From: Paracoccaceae bacterium
GTDB taxonomy: Bacteria; Pseudomonadota; Alphaproteobacteria; Rhodobacterales; Rhodobacteraceae
Length of the DNA: 64,000 nucleotides
Assembly: GCA_947504705.1 (NCBI GenBank)
Contig: CANNIA010000002.1
Coordinates: forward strand, 152,524-216,523
Direction: 5' to 3'
This document shows positions 18,217-26,613 of the stretch, one piece after another; positions within the stretch are counted from its first letter, which is position 1; each line of letters opens with the position of its first letter. Under the pieces are notes generated by a model, which saw only the letters and a program-made list of their open reading frames with translations, made no database searches and was not told where the DNA came from. A program made the position numbers and the translations under genes.

Positions 18217-19093
18217 TGTCCTTTCCCCCGAAACCGCCCCGCCGCGCGGCACATCGACCCTGCAACTGCAGTTCCGCCGGTTCCGCGCCAACCGGCTGGC
18301 CATGGCTTCGGTCTGGCTTCTGGCCTTGATCGTGGTCAGCTGCTTCTTCGGCCCCTACGCCTTCCCCTTCACCGGCGAGGATGCCGATTTCGACTTCATC
18401 TCGGCCCCGGCCCTGTTCCAATGGCCGCATCTTTTCGGCACCGACGAATTCGGTCGCGACCTTCTGGTGCGTGTGCTGGAGGGCGGGCAGGTGTCCTTGA
18501 CCATCGGCTTTCTGGGTGCCCTTGTCGCGGGCGTGATCGGCGTCCTTTACGGCGCTGTCGCGGGCTTTGTCGGGGGCCGCACCGACGGCCTGATGATGCG
18601 TACAGTCGAGATCCTGTACGGCTTTCCCTATGTGATCCTTGTGATCCTCCTGTCCCTCCTTTTCGGCGGCGGCAACCTTGCCCTGTTCGCCGCGATCGTC
18701 TTCACCCTCTGGCTGACGCCCGCCGTCATCGTCCGCGCCCAGGCGCAAAGCCTTGCCCGGCGCGAATTCATCGAAGCGGCACGCGCAGGCGGCATGACCA
18801 ACACCCGGATCGTCCTTGAACATATCGTGCCGAACTGCATGTCCGTGGTGATCGTCTATGGCTCACTTTTGGTGCCCGAGGTGATCCTGTCCGAGTCGTT
18901 CCTGTCCTTCCTTGGCATCGGCATCAAGGAACCGCAGGCCAGCTGGGGCAACCTGATCTCCTCCGGCACCTCGGCCATGGAAAGCGACCTTCGGCTGCTG
19001 CTTCTGCCGGGGGGATTGCTGGCGCTGGTCCTGCTCTGCCTCAACTTCATCGCCGATGGGCTTAGGGACGCGTTTGACCCCAATGACCGCTGA
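18206..19093 (+). CDS. ABC transporter permease, OppC/DppC type
   Basis: A 295-residue inner-membrane permease. The N-terminal OppC_N helix (about residues 25-50, MASVWLLALIVVSCFFG) is followed by the HLFGTDEFGRDLLVRVL motif and a permease domain with an EAA-type loop ARREFIEAARAGGM (about 180). The ATG at 18206 overlaps the end of the OppB-type gene by 11 bp, implying coupled translation. An upstream in-frame ATG at 18188 lies deeper in that gene and is less likely. Confidence 0.92.
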   Translation: MSVDVLSPETAPPRGTSTLQLQFRRFRANRLAMASVWLLALIVVSCFFGPYAFPFTGEDADFDFISAPALFQWPHLFGTDEFGRDLLVRVLEGGQVSLTIGFLGALVAGVIGVLYGAVAGFVGGRTDGLMMRTVEILYGFPYVILVILLSLLFGGGNLALFAAIVFTLWLTPAVIVRAQAQSLARREFIEAARAGGMTNTRIVLEHIVPNCMSVVIVYGSLLVPEVILSESFLSFLGIGIKEPQASWGNLISSGTSAMESDLRLLLLPGGLLALVLLCLNFIADGLRDAFDPNDR

Positions 19094-20072
19094 ACCGCTG
19101 CTTTCCCTTCAGGACCTGACCGTCCGTTTCCGCCTGCCGCAGGGGGAAACGGTGGCGGTGGACGGCGTGTCGCTGGACCTTGCCCCGGGCGAAGTGCTGG
19201 GCATCGTCGGCGAAAGCGGTTCCGGCAAAAGCCAGATCCTTTACGCGCTGATGGGGCTTTTGGCCTCGAACGGGCGGGCAGGTGGCCGCGCGATTTTTCA
19301 AGGTCAGGACCTTCTGTCCCTCACCGAGGCGCAATTGGACCGGGTACGTGGGCAGGACGTGTCGATGATCTTCCAGGACCCGATGACCTCACTCAACCCC
19401 TATACTAGGGTGGTGGACCAGCTGGCCGAAGGCCTGATCGTTCACAAGGGCCTGTCGAAGTCCGATGCGCGGGCCGAAGGCGTGCGGATGCTGGACCGCG
19501 TCCGCATCCCTGACGCCGCCCGCCGCGCCCGGCTTTACCCGCATGAGTTTTCCGGCGGCATGCGCCAGCGGGTGATGATCGCGATGGCGCTTCTGGCCAA
19601 GCCGAAGCTGCTGCTCGCCGACGAACCCACCACCGCGTTGGACGTGACCATTCAAGCGCAGGTCCTTGACCTGATGGCCGAACTGGGGCGCGAGACGGGG
19701 ACCGCGATCATTCTGGTGACCCACGACCTTGGCGTCGTGGCCCGGCTCTGCGACCGAGTGGCGGTGCTATACGGCGGCAGGGTGATGGAGGAGGCCCAAG
19801 CCGAGGCCCTCTTCGACACCCCCTCCCACCCCTACACCCGTGGCCTTCTTGCCGCGATGCCCCGGCTGGAGGCTGCCTTGACCCCCCGCCTTGGCACCAT
19901 CCCCGGCACCCCACGCTCCGGCGGGGGCGATCTGCCCGGCTGCCCCTTCGCTGCCCGCTGTACCGAACGGCTGGACCACTGCACCACCATTCGCCCCCCG
20001 CTGCTTCAGATCGCTCCCGACCGCAGGTCTGCCTGCCACCTGACCGAGAAAACCTTGGGGGCCGCACCATGA
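19083..20072 (+). CDS. ABC transporter ATP-binding protein, OppD/DppD type
   Basis: A 329-residue ATPase of the importer. It has Walker [10 protein letters not shown] (about 45), signature [10 protein letters not shown] (about 157) and Walker [10 protein letters not shown] (about 178), then the C-terminal oligo_HPY extension with [11 protein letters not shown] cysteines that in this family can hold an iron-sulfur cluster. The start at 19083 overlaps the OppC-type stop by 11 bp. It forms a heterodimer with the OppF-type ATPase encoded next. Confidence 0.92.
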   Translation: MTAEPLLSLQDLTVRFRLPQGETVAVDGVSLDLAPGEVLGIVGESGSGKSQILYALMGLLASNGRAGGRAIFQGQDLLSLTEAQLDRVRGQDVSMIFQDPMTSLNPYTRVVDQLAEGLIVHKGLSKSDARAEGVRMLDRVRIPDAARRARLYPHEFSGGMRQRVMIAMALLAKPKLLLADEPTTALDVTIQAQVLDLMAELGRETGTAIILVTHDLGVVARLCDRVAVLYGGRVMEEAQAEALFDTPSHPYTRGLLAAMPRLEAALTPRLGTIPGTPRSGGGDLPGCPFAARCTERLDHCTTIRPPLLQIAPDRRSACHLTEKTLGAAP

Positions 20073-21040
20073 CCCTGCTCGAAGCCCGCAACCTTGGTGT
20101 CGGCTACAGGATCCCCGGTCCGGGCCTCTTTTCCGCCGCGCGGATGTTGCCCATTGTCCACGACCTTTCCCTGACGCTGGACGCGGGGCGCACCCTTGGT
20201 GTCGTCGGCGAAAGCGGCTGCGGCAAATCCACCCTTGGCCGCGCGCTTCTGCGACTGATCGTGCCCTCGGAAGGCCAAGTCCTTTGGCAGGGCGAGGATA
20301 TGACCACGATCCAGAACCTCCGCCGCCGCCGCGCGGAAATGCAGATCATCTTCCAGGATCCGGTCGCAGCCCTTGACCCCCGGATGACGCTGGCCCGCAT
20401 CGTCAGCCGCCCGCTTGCCACTTTTGAACCCAACCTCTCCCGCAAGGAAGCCCGCGCCCGCGCGGTCGAGGCGCTGAGGCAAGTCGGCCTTTCCGCCGAT
20501 TTCGCCGACCGTTTCCCGCATGAACTTTCCGGCGGTCAGGCGCAAAGGGTCGGCATCGCCCGCGCCATCGTCGGGCGGCCAAAGCTGATCATCTGCGATG
20601 AACCCGTGTCAGCCTTGGACGTGTCAATTCAGGCGCAGGTGATCAACCTGTTGATGGAGTTGCAGGAAAAGATGGGCATGGCACTCGTCTTCATCTCGCA
20701 CAACCTCGCCGTCGTGCGCCACATCAGCCATGAGGTGATGGTGATGTGCCTTGGCCGCGTCGTCGAACGCGCACCCCGCAACGAATTCTACGCCCGACCC
20801 CTGCACCCCTATTCCCAAGCGCTGATGGACGCCGTCCCCGAACCAGACCCCCGCCGCGAAAAGGGCCGCGTCGGCACCGCGCTGGCGGGCGAACTTCCGT
20901 CGGTCCTGAACCCACCCCCCGGCTGCGTCTTTGCCAGCCGCTGCCCGAAAGCCACCGACCTTTGCCGCCAGACACGCCCGGAACTGCGTGAGGTCGCCCC
21001 CAACCGCCAAGCCGCCTGCCATTTCATCGAGGCTCAATGA
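20069..21040 (+). CDS. ABC transporter ATP-binding protein, OppF/DppF type
   Basis: A 323-residue ATPase. Walker A is GESGCGKSTLGRALL (about 47), the signature is LSGGQAQRVG (about 155), and Walker B is LIICDEPVSALD. The oligo_HPY C-terminus contains CVFASRCPKATDLC. Its ATG overlaps the OppD-type stop in an ATGA arrangement, and its own stop overlaps the S9 peptidase start in the same way. The uninterrupted coupling ties the peptidase to the transporter functionally. Confidence 0.92.
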   Translation: MTLLEARNLGVGYRIPGPGLFSAARMLPIVHDLSLTLDAGRTLGVVGESGCGKSTLGRALLRLIVPSEGQVLWQGEDMTTIQNLRRRRAEMQIIFQDPVAALDPRMTLARIVSRPLATFEPNLSRKEARARAVEALRQVGLSADFADRFPHELSGGQAQRVGIARAIVGRPKLIICDEPVSALDVSIQAQVINLLMELQEKMGMALVFISHNLAVVRHISHEVMVMCLGRVVERAPRNEFYARPLHPYSQALMDAVPEPDPRREKGRVGTALAGELPSVLNPPPGCVFASRCPKATDLCRQTRPELREVAPNRQAACHFIEAQ

Positions 21041-22854
21041 CCGACCAAGCCGCCCTTTGGGCCTCCTGCCCCCAACTCTCGAACATCCACGCCAGCGCCG
21101 ATGGCAGATGGGCCTTCTGGTGCTGGCAGGGCATGACTGAAACCGATGAGGTCTGGTGCGCGCCGCTGGACGGCTCCTCCCCGCCAAAGCGTCTGACCCA
21201 TGGCACCGACCACTTCCTGATCCGCGATGTTAGCCCCGACGGTGCGCGCCTCCTGCTCGCCCAGTCAGTGAATGCCTGCGAACACGACCACCTTCTGCTT
21301 CTGGACCGCGACACCGGCCAACTGAAGCAACTGACGCCGACGCAATCCACCCACTACGTCTACGGCGGTTGCTTCTCGGCGGACGGGACCAAGGTCTTCT
21401 TCCAAGCCGATTTCGACTATACCACTGGCGAGGTGACCCAAGGCTCATGGCTTTGGGCACAACACCTGTCCACCGGCACCCGCACTTGCCTGTCCCGCGC
21501 CGATACCCCGCCGCATTATTATGTCGGCCCGCGCCTTTCGCCCGATGGCACCCGCCTCCTCTGGCACCGCAGCGAAGGCGCGCCGGGGCTTTATCAGCTT
21601 TGGGCCGTCGGCACCGATGGCCACGACGCGCGGGAAGTTCTGAACCTTGGCCCCACGAACAGCGCCACCGGCGCCTGGATCAGCGACGACCGCATTTCCT
21701 TTGTTGGCGACCGTGACGGGCGCGACCAGTTGGGCATCCTGACCCTGTCCACCGGCGCAATCGACTGGATCGCTGGGGAACCGAACCTTTGCCCGCATGA
21801 CGTGCTGGCCGGTACCGGCCCGTCCTTCGCCTGCATCCACCACGACCAGTCGAACACCCGTGCCGCGCTGGTGGAAGGCAACACCCTCCGCCCCATGCCT
21901 AACCACACAGGCCGCCGCAGCCTTCTCCCGCACGCCGCCCTGCCCGGGGGTGGCTGGCTGGCCGAGGCCTACGACGCCGACGCCCCACACGACCTTGTCG
22001 CCATCGCCGCCGATGGCACCTGCCGCGTCATCGCAAGGGCTGCCCCCAACCCTGACCGCCACTTCACTGCACCGCAGGAATTCCGCTGGACCGCCCCGGA
22101 CGACATGGCAATGCAGGGCTGGCTCTACCGCCCCAAAGGCACCGCCAAAGGCCTCATCGGCTATATCCACGGTGGGCCAACCTGGCATTCGGAAGATTGG
22201 GTCAACCCGAAGATCCAGTTCTTCATCTCGCAGGGTTATGCCGTCCTTGACCCCAATTATCGCGGCTCAACCGGCTTTGGCCGCAGCCATCGTGAGGCGG
22301 TCAAGGACGACGGCTGGGGCGGGCGCGAACAGGCCGATATCCGCGCGGGGCTGGAGGTGGCGCTTGCCGCAGGCATCCCCGGCCCGGTCGCAGTGATGGG
22401 CAACAGCTACGGTGGTTTCTCCAGCTGGTTCGCCATCACCCGCCACGCCGACCTCGTGACCGCCGCCATCCCGATGTGCGGGATGTACCGCCTTGATATC
22501 GACTACCACGCAACCGAAATGCCGCATGGCCGCGCCTATAGCGAGGAAATGATGGGCGGCACACCCGAGGAACTTCCCGAGAAATACGCCAACGCCTCGC
22601 CCGGCCGGTTCACCCATCAGATCCGGGGGCAGGTGATGGTGGTGCATGGGCTGGCAGACAGCAACGTCGGCCCGGAAAACACCCATGTCGCTTTGCGCGA
22701 ACTCAAGGCGGCGGGCATCCCGCATGAATCGTTGCTTTTTGACAACGAAGGCCACGGCATCTTCCGCCGGTCAAACGTCGAAACCTACCTGAGACAGGCG
22801 ACGGATTTCCTGGCCAAGGCCTTCCGCGCGACCAACGGTCAGACCAGCGCCTGA
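21037..22854 (+). CDS. S9 prolyl-oligopeptidase family serine peptidase
   Basis: A 605-residue peptidase or acylaminoacyl-peptidase. A beta-propeller-like N-terminal domain (about 1-330, repeated S/V-x-DG blades such as VSPDGARLLL and SPDGTRLLW) precedes an alpha/beta hydrolase domain. The nucleophile is S457 in GNSYGGFSSW; the probable acid is in VVHGLADSNVGPE and the catalytic histidine in NEGHGIF. No signal peptide is evident, so it acts in the cytoplasm on imported peptides. It is the last gene of the operon and overlaps the convergent TauE gene by 16 bp. Confidence 0.88.
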   Translation: MTDQAALWASCPQLSNIHASADGRWAFWCWQGMTETDEVWCAPLDGSSPPKRLTHGTDHFLIRDVSPDGARLLLAQSVNACEHDHLLLLDRDTGQLKQLTPTQSTHYVYGGCFSADGTKVFFQADFDYTTGEVTQGSWLWAQHLSTGTRTCLSRADTPPHYYVGPRLSPDGTRLLWHRSEGAPGLYQLWAVGTDGHDAREVLNLGPTNSATGAWISDDRISFVGDRDGRDQLGILTLSTGAIDWIAGEPNLCPHDVLAGTGPSFACIHHDQSNTRAALVEGNTLRPMPNHTGRRSLLPHAALPGGGWLAEAYDADAPHDLVAIAADGTCRVIARAAPNPDRHFTAPQEFRWTAPDDMAMQGWLYRPKGTAKGLIGYIHGGPTWHSEDWVNPKIQFFISQGYAVLDPNYRGSTGFGRSHREAVKDDGWGGREQADIRAGLEVALAAGIPGPVAVMGNSYGGFSSWFAITRHADLVTAAIPMCGMYRLDIDYHATEMPHGRAYSEEMMGGTPEELPEKYANASPGRFTHQIRGQVMVVHGLADSNVGPENTHVALRELKAAGIPHESLLFDNEGHGIFRRSNVETYLRQATDFLAKAFRATNGQTSA

Positions 22855-23606
22855 CGGATCATGTTCAGCCCGGTCACGACCAGCAGCCCTTGCGTCCAGC
22901 GCCGGAACCGCTGCTGGTCCAACCGGTCCTGTACCAAATAGCCCAGCGACATGCCGATCAAAGCCGGCACACACAGCGCCGCCGAAAAGCCCAGCGTCTG
23001 CAGGTTGACCAACCCCGTAGCCAGATGCGCCGCCAGCAGCATCACCGCACTGATCAGAAAGACCACACCCTGTGCGCGGACCGACTGAACCTTCTCGGTC
23101 CCCGTGGACAAAAGGAACACCAAAAGCGGCGGCCCCCATATCCCCGAAATCCCGCCATAAAGCCCGCTGACCACACCCAGCCCCCATTCCGCCCGGTTCT
23201 GGTGTTGCAACTTGATCGCCAAACTGCGCCCCATCAGTTGCAGCGCGGCAAAAGCGGTGATCGGCACGCCCAGCATCAGAAGGTACAGCGTTTTCGGGAT
23301 CGCTTCCGCAAAGGGCGCGGATATGCCGATGCAGACCAGCGTCGCAATCAGAAAGCGGCGATAGGTCACCACCGTCTCCTGCGCCGGGCCAATGCCCTGA
23401 CGAAAGGCCTGGCTGATATTAGTCACCAGCGTCGGCAGGATCAGCCCAGCCAACGCCAATTCCTTTGGCAGAAAGATCGCAAAGCCCGACACCAGGATCA
23501 GCGGCATCGCAAAGCCGACCGCCCCCTTCACGACGCCAGCGAAAAGCGTGATCGCCAGTGCCGCCGCAAAGACCTGCGGGTCCAGCCCCGCCATGAACAT
23601 GTCCAT
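22839..23606 (-). CDS. TauE/SafE-family membrane permease
   Basis: A 255-residue polytopic protein with roughly eight hydrophobic helices, beginning MDMFMAGLDPQVFAAALAITLFAGVVKGAVGFAMP. The G-x-V-K-G-A-x-G-F-x-M-P stretch in the first helix and its repeat after the midpoint (VVSGLYGGISGIWGPPLLVFL) are the TauE/SafE duplicated signature. Family members export sulfite, sulfoacetate or other organic anions. No sulfur-metabolism gene is adjacent, so the substrate is open. Confidence 0.82.
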   Translation of the reverse strand: MDMFMAGLDPQVFAAALAITLFAGVVKGAVGFAMPLILVSGFAIFLPKELALAGLILPTLVTNISQAFRQGIGPAQETVVTYRRFLIATLVCIGISAPFAEAIPKTLYLLMLGVPITAFAALQLMGRSLAIKLQHQNRAEWGLGVVSGLYGGISGIWGPPLLVFLLSTGTEKVQSVRAQGVVFLISAVMLLAAHLATGLVNLQTLGFSAALCVPALIGMSLGYLVQDRLDQQRFRRWTQGLLVVTGLNMIRQALV

Positions 23607-23715
23607 CCGATCCTCCGCCTCTGCCCCGTTCTTGCAGGCAGGCAGGGTAATGAAAAGCCCCGTTGACGCGTGCTGGCCTAGGGTCTTTCATTGGAGCGTT
23701 CTGGTCGAGGTTTTC

Positions 23716-24246
23716 ATGCCCACTCCCCTCAAGCAACTTTGTCTTTTTTCCCTTGCCTTGGGGGTACTGGCCCTGCCCACTCTGGCCGAGCTGGCACCAC
23801 TCGCCAGCGGGCCCGGAATCGTGATCGAAAAGGTCGGCATCTATTGCAAGGTCGACGCCGAGGGGCGCGTGGATGCCCCGGAAACCGAACTTGGCTATAT
23901 CCAGACCATGATCGCCGTGCCGGAATTCGCCTTTGAGCAGCGCGAGGTTCCCGCCCGACTGGGTATTTCCTTCGGAATTCTGGTCACCTCGGATCGGGAC
24001 ATTCCGCAGGCCCGGATGGAGGTTACAAGACCCGGCCTGTCGAAGCCCGACATCTGGTACTCGGATTTCAGTGCTGGTGGCTCGGAAGTGCGCGGCTTCA
24101 GCTTCGACTTCGAGAACGAGTTGGCCCCCGGTGTCTGGCTGTTTGCTGCCTATGAGGGGGATCAGCAGCTTTACAGCGTTGAATTCGAGATCGTGCCAGG
24201 CTCTGAACTTCCCGGCATTTCGTCGGACTGCAACCTCATGTCATGA
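23716..24246 (+). CDS. Secreted DUF3859-like protein, copy 1
   Basis: A 176-residue exported protein of unknown function with a signal peptide of about 24 residues (hydrophobic LCLFSLALGVLALPTLA). The mature part has a beta-rich pattern with VPARLGISFGILV (about 76-88), PDIWYSDFSAGG (about 112) and PGVWLFAAYEG (about 138). It resembles the DUF3859 family; that family call is from memory of the pattern. The gene overlaps copy 2 by ATGA, so the two are co-translated. The start codon at 23716 lies just before the signal peptide. Confidence 0.7.
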   Translation: MPTPLKQLCLFSLALGVLALPTLAELAPLASGPGIVIEKVGIYCKVDAEGRVDAPETELGYIQTMIAVPEFAFEQREVPARLGISFGILVTSDRDIPQARMEVTRPGLSKPDIWYSDFSAGGSEVRGFSFDFENELAPGVWLFAAYEGDQQLYSVEFEIVPGSELPGISSDCNLMS

Positions 24247-24767
24247 ACCGCTGCTTTGCACCCCTGATCTGGATCGGGATGGCAGTCGGGGCCTTGGCCG
24301 AACCCGCTACCCCGGTCGCTGCGCCCACGGTTGGCCTGCTGGAACTTGGCGTCTTCTGCACTCCGGTCGAGATGGGCGAGGCTCCCGCCCCCGGCACCCT
24401 GTCGGGCAAGGTTCATGTGCCCTTTGACGACATCCGCTTTGACTGGCCCGACCGCCAAGTGGTGCCGGCCAAGATCGGGCTGGCCTTCGGGGTCCGGGCC
24501 GAACTTGCCCCCGGCAATGCCGTGCCCTTTGGCGAAGTCCGGGTCTATCTGCCGGGTCGGGTTCAGCCGGAAATCTGGGGCTCCAGCTTTAGCGACCTTG
24601 GTGCGACCTTCAGCTTCTTCAGCTTTGACCGCGAAGAAGAGCTGATCCCCGGCATCTGGCGTTTTGAGGCTTGGGACGGGGAAAATCGGCTGTATCTGGT
24701 GGAATTCGAGGTCGTCCCAGCAACCTCCGAACCCGGCGTGGCTGGCGCTTGCGGTGCGGTATCTTGA
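24243..24767 (+). CDS. Secreted DUF3859-like protein, copy 2
   Basis: A 174-residue exported paralogue of the preceding gene. Its signal peptide is about residues 1-19 (IWIGMAVGALA). Shared blocks are VPAKIGLAFGV against VPARLGISFGI, PEIWGSSFSDLG against PDIWYSDFSAGG, and PGIWRFEAWDGENRLYLVEF against PGVWLFAAYEGDQQLYSVEF, in the same order and spacing. The pair therefore arose by tandem duplication and diverged. Function is unknown; both have an FC or YC cysteine near the mature N-terminus and one near the C-terminus, which could form a disulfide. Confidence 0.7.
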   Translation: MNRCFAPLIWIGMAVGALAEPATPVAAPTVGLLELGVFCTPVEMGEAPAPGTLSGKVHVPFDDIRFDWPDRQVVPAKIGLAFGVRAELAPGNAVPFGEVRVYLPGRVQPEIWGSSFSDLGATFSFFSFDREEELIPGIWRFEAWDGENRLYLVEFEVVPATSEPGVAGACGAVS

Positions 24768-24813
24768 TGGTCGCGACATATTCGGTCGTCCATCTGATAC
24801 CACTTGAAATCTT

Positions 24814-24832
24814 ATTGCGCTGCAATTGCGAA
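24814..24832. promoter_or_regulatory. Candidate operator upstream of mcd
   Basis: The stretch ATTGCGCTGCAATTGCGAA contains two TTGCG direct copies and the palindrome GCAATTGC (24822-24829). It lies 66 bp before the mcd start in a 130-bp gap. It could bind a regulator of the ethylmalonyl-CoA pathway, but no consensus was tested. Confidence 0.3.
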
Positions 24833-24897
24833 GGCGCTAGGTCTTCGCGGGTGCAGAATCCCGCAGGACACCTTCGATGCCGCATGATGGAAACGCC

Positions 24898-26541
24898 ATG
24901 ACCCAAAGCCCGATCCTTGCCGATCTTCAGACCCTGACCAGGGCCGCCCTGCCCGAGGTCGAGGCCCTGTTCGCCCAAGCGCGCGACAGTCTGAAAGCGG
25001 CGGTTTCCACCGGTGGCAAGATCTCGAACCACGCACTGGAAGCGCAGCAGTTCCAAGCGCACGCGCTCTCATGGCTCGCGACCTATGTCGAGGCTTTGCG
25101 CCAGCTTCAGGCCTGGGCCGGACGGCTGACCGATGCGGGTCAGCTTGGCGCGATGGAAAGCCTGATCCTGCAGATCGGCTTTGGCGAATACCTGAACCAG
25201 ATCGCGGGCGGCATCCCAATGAGCCAGGGCGAAATTGCCCGGCTTTCCGACCTTGGGCTGGACTGGACTCCCGGTCAGGGCGCAGCGCAGTTGATAGCCA
25301 AGGGCAACACGCCCGACGCCCGCACCGCCCTTGTGACCCTGATGCGCGACAACCATGGCCGGGCGACCTTTGGCGCGACGGGCCTTGATGAAGAACTGGA
25401 AATGATCCGCGACCAGTTCCGCCGCTATGCCGATGAAAAGGTCATCCCCTTCGCGCATGACTGGCATCTGAAGGATCAGCTGATCCCGATGGAGATCATC
25501 ACCGACCTCGCCGGAATGGGTGTCTTCGGCCTGACCATCCCCGAAGAATTCGGCGGTTTCGGCTTGTCCAAAGCCTCGATGGTCGTCGTGAGCGAGGAAC
25601 TCTCGCGCGGTTATATCGGCGTCGGCTCGCTTGGCACCCGGTCAGAGATTGCTGCCGAACTCATCCTTTGCGGCGGCACGCCTGAACAAAAGGCGAAATG
25701 GCTCCCCGGCATCGCCTCTGGAGAAATCCTCCCCACCGCCGTCTTCACCGAACCGAACACCGGCTCGGACCTTGGCTCACTCCGCACCCGCGCCACCCGC
25801 ACCGCCGACGGCTGGGAAGTCACCGGCAACAAGACCTGGATCACCCACGCCGCCCGCACCCATGTGATGACGCTGCTTGCCCGCACCGACCCCGACACAA
25901 CCGACTATCGCGGCCTAAGCATGTTCCTGGCCGAAAAGACCCCCGGCACGGATGAGGCCCCCTTCCCAACCCCCGGTATGACCGGCGGCGAGATCGAGGT
26001 TCTGGGTTACCGGGGCATGAAGGAATACGAACTGGCCTTCGACGGCTTCAAGGTCGACGCTGACAACCTTCTCGGCGGTCAGCCCGGCCAAGGCTTCAAA
26101 CAGCTGATGCAGACTTTCGAATCCGCCCGCATCCAGACCGGCGCGCGCGCGATTGGCGTCGCGCAATCGGCACTGGAGACCGGCATGCAATATGCGCTGG
26201 ACCGCCAGCAATTCGGCAAACCCCTGATCGACTTCCCCCGCATCTCGGGCAAGCTGGCGATGATGGCGGTCGAGGTGATGATCGCCCGCCAGCTCACCTA
26301 CTACTCCGCCTGGCAAAAGGACCACGGCCACCGCTGCGATCTTGAGGCGGGCATGGCCAAGCTTCTGGGTGCCCGCGTCGCCTGGGCCGCTGCCGACAAC
26401 GCGCTGCAAATCCACGGCGGCAACGGCTTCGCGCTGGAATACAAGATCAGCCGCATCCTGTGCGATGCCCGCATCCTGAACATCTTCGAAGGGGCGGCGG
26501 AAATTCAGGCGCAAGTCATCGCGCGGCGGCTGCTGGACTAG
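24898..26541 (+). CDS. mcd: (2S)-Methylsuccinyl-CoA dehydrogenase
   Basis: This flavoprotein oxidises (2S)-methylsuccinyl-CoA to mesaconyl-CoA in the ethylmalonyl-CoA pathway of acetate assimilation. At 547 residues it is about 150 longer than ordinary acyl-CoA dehydrogenases; the extra N-terminal helical region (about 1-150, with ISNHALEAQQFQAHALSW) is characteristic of Mcd. The acyl-CoA dehydrogenase domains follow: GLTIPEEFGGFGLSK near 215, TEPNTGSDLGSLRTRA near 290, and near the end QIHGGNGFALEYKISR and the FEGAAEIQAQV motif. MTQSPILADLQ is the preferred start over an ATG at 24877. It stands alone, as mcd often does, with ccr/ecm presumably elsewhere. Confidence 0.88.
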   Translation: MTQSPILADLQTLTRAALPEVEALFAQARDSLKAAVSTGGKISNHALEAQQFQAHALSWLATYVEALRQLQAWAGRLTDAGQLGAMESLILQIGFGEYLNQIAGGIPMSQGEIARLSDLGLDWTPGQGAAQLIAKGNTPDARTALVTLMRDNHGRATFGATGLDEELEMIRDQFRRYADEKVIPFAHDWHLKDQLIPMEIITDLAGMGVFGLTIPEEFGGFGLSKASMVVVSEELSRGYIGVGSLGTRSEIAAELILCGGTPEQKAKWLPGIASGEILPTAVFTEPNTGSDLGSLRTRATRTADGWEVTGNKTWITHAARTHVMTLLARTDPDTTDYRGLSMFLAEKTPGTDEAPFPTPGMTGGEIEVLGYRGMKEYELAFDGFKVDADNLLGGQPGQGFKQLMQTFESARIQTGARAIGVAQSALETGMQYALDRQQFGKPLIDFPRISGKLAMMAVEVMIARQLTYYSAWQKDHGHRCDLEAGMAKLLGARVAWAAADNALQIHGGNGFALEYKISRILCDARILNIFEGAAEIQAQVIARRLLD

Positions 26542-26572
26542 CGCGGTTCGAGTTCTTGTTGAAACACCAAGC

Positions 26573-26607
26573 ATCAGAATTCAAACACTCTTGGTTTGAA
26601 TTCTGAT
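26573..26607. terminator. Perfect 14-bp-arm hairpin between convergent mcd and exonuclease genes
   Basis: ATCAGAATTCAAAC (26573-26586) and GTTTGAATTCTGAT (26594-26607) are exact reverse complements around a 7-nt loop. An outer GTTGAA/TTCAAC pair (about 26558 and 26607) could lengthen it. It is AT-rich in a GC-rich genome and sits between two converging genes, fitting a bidirectional terminator. Confidence 0.65.
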
Positions 26608-26613
26608 TCAACA

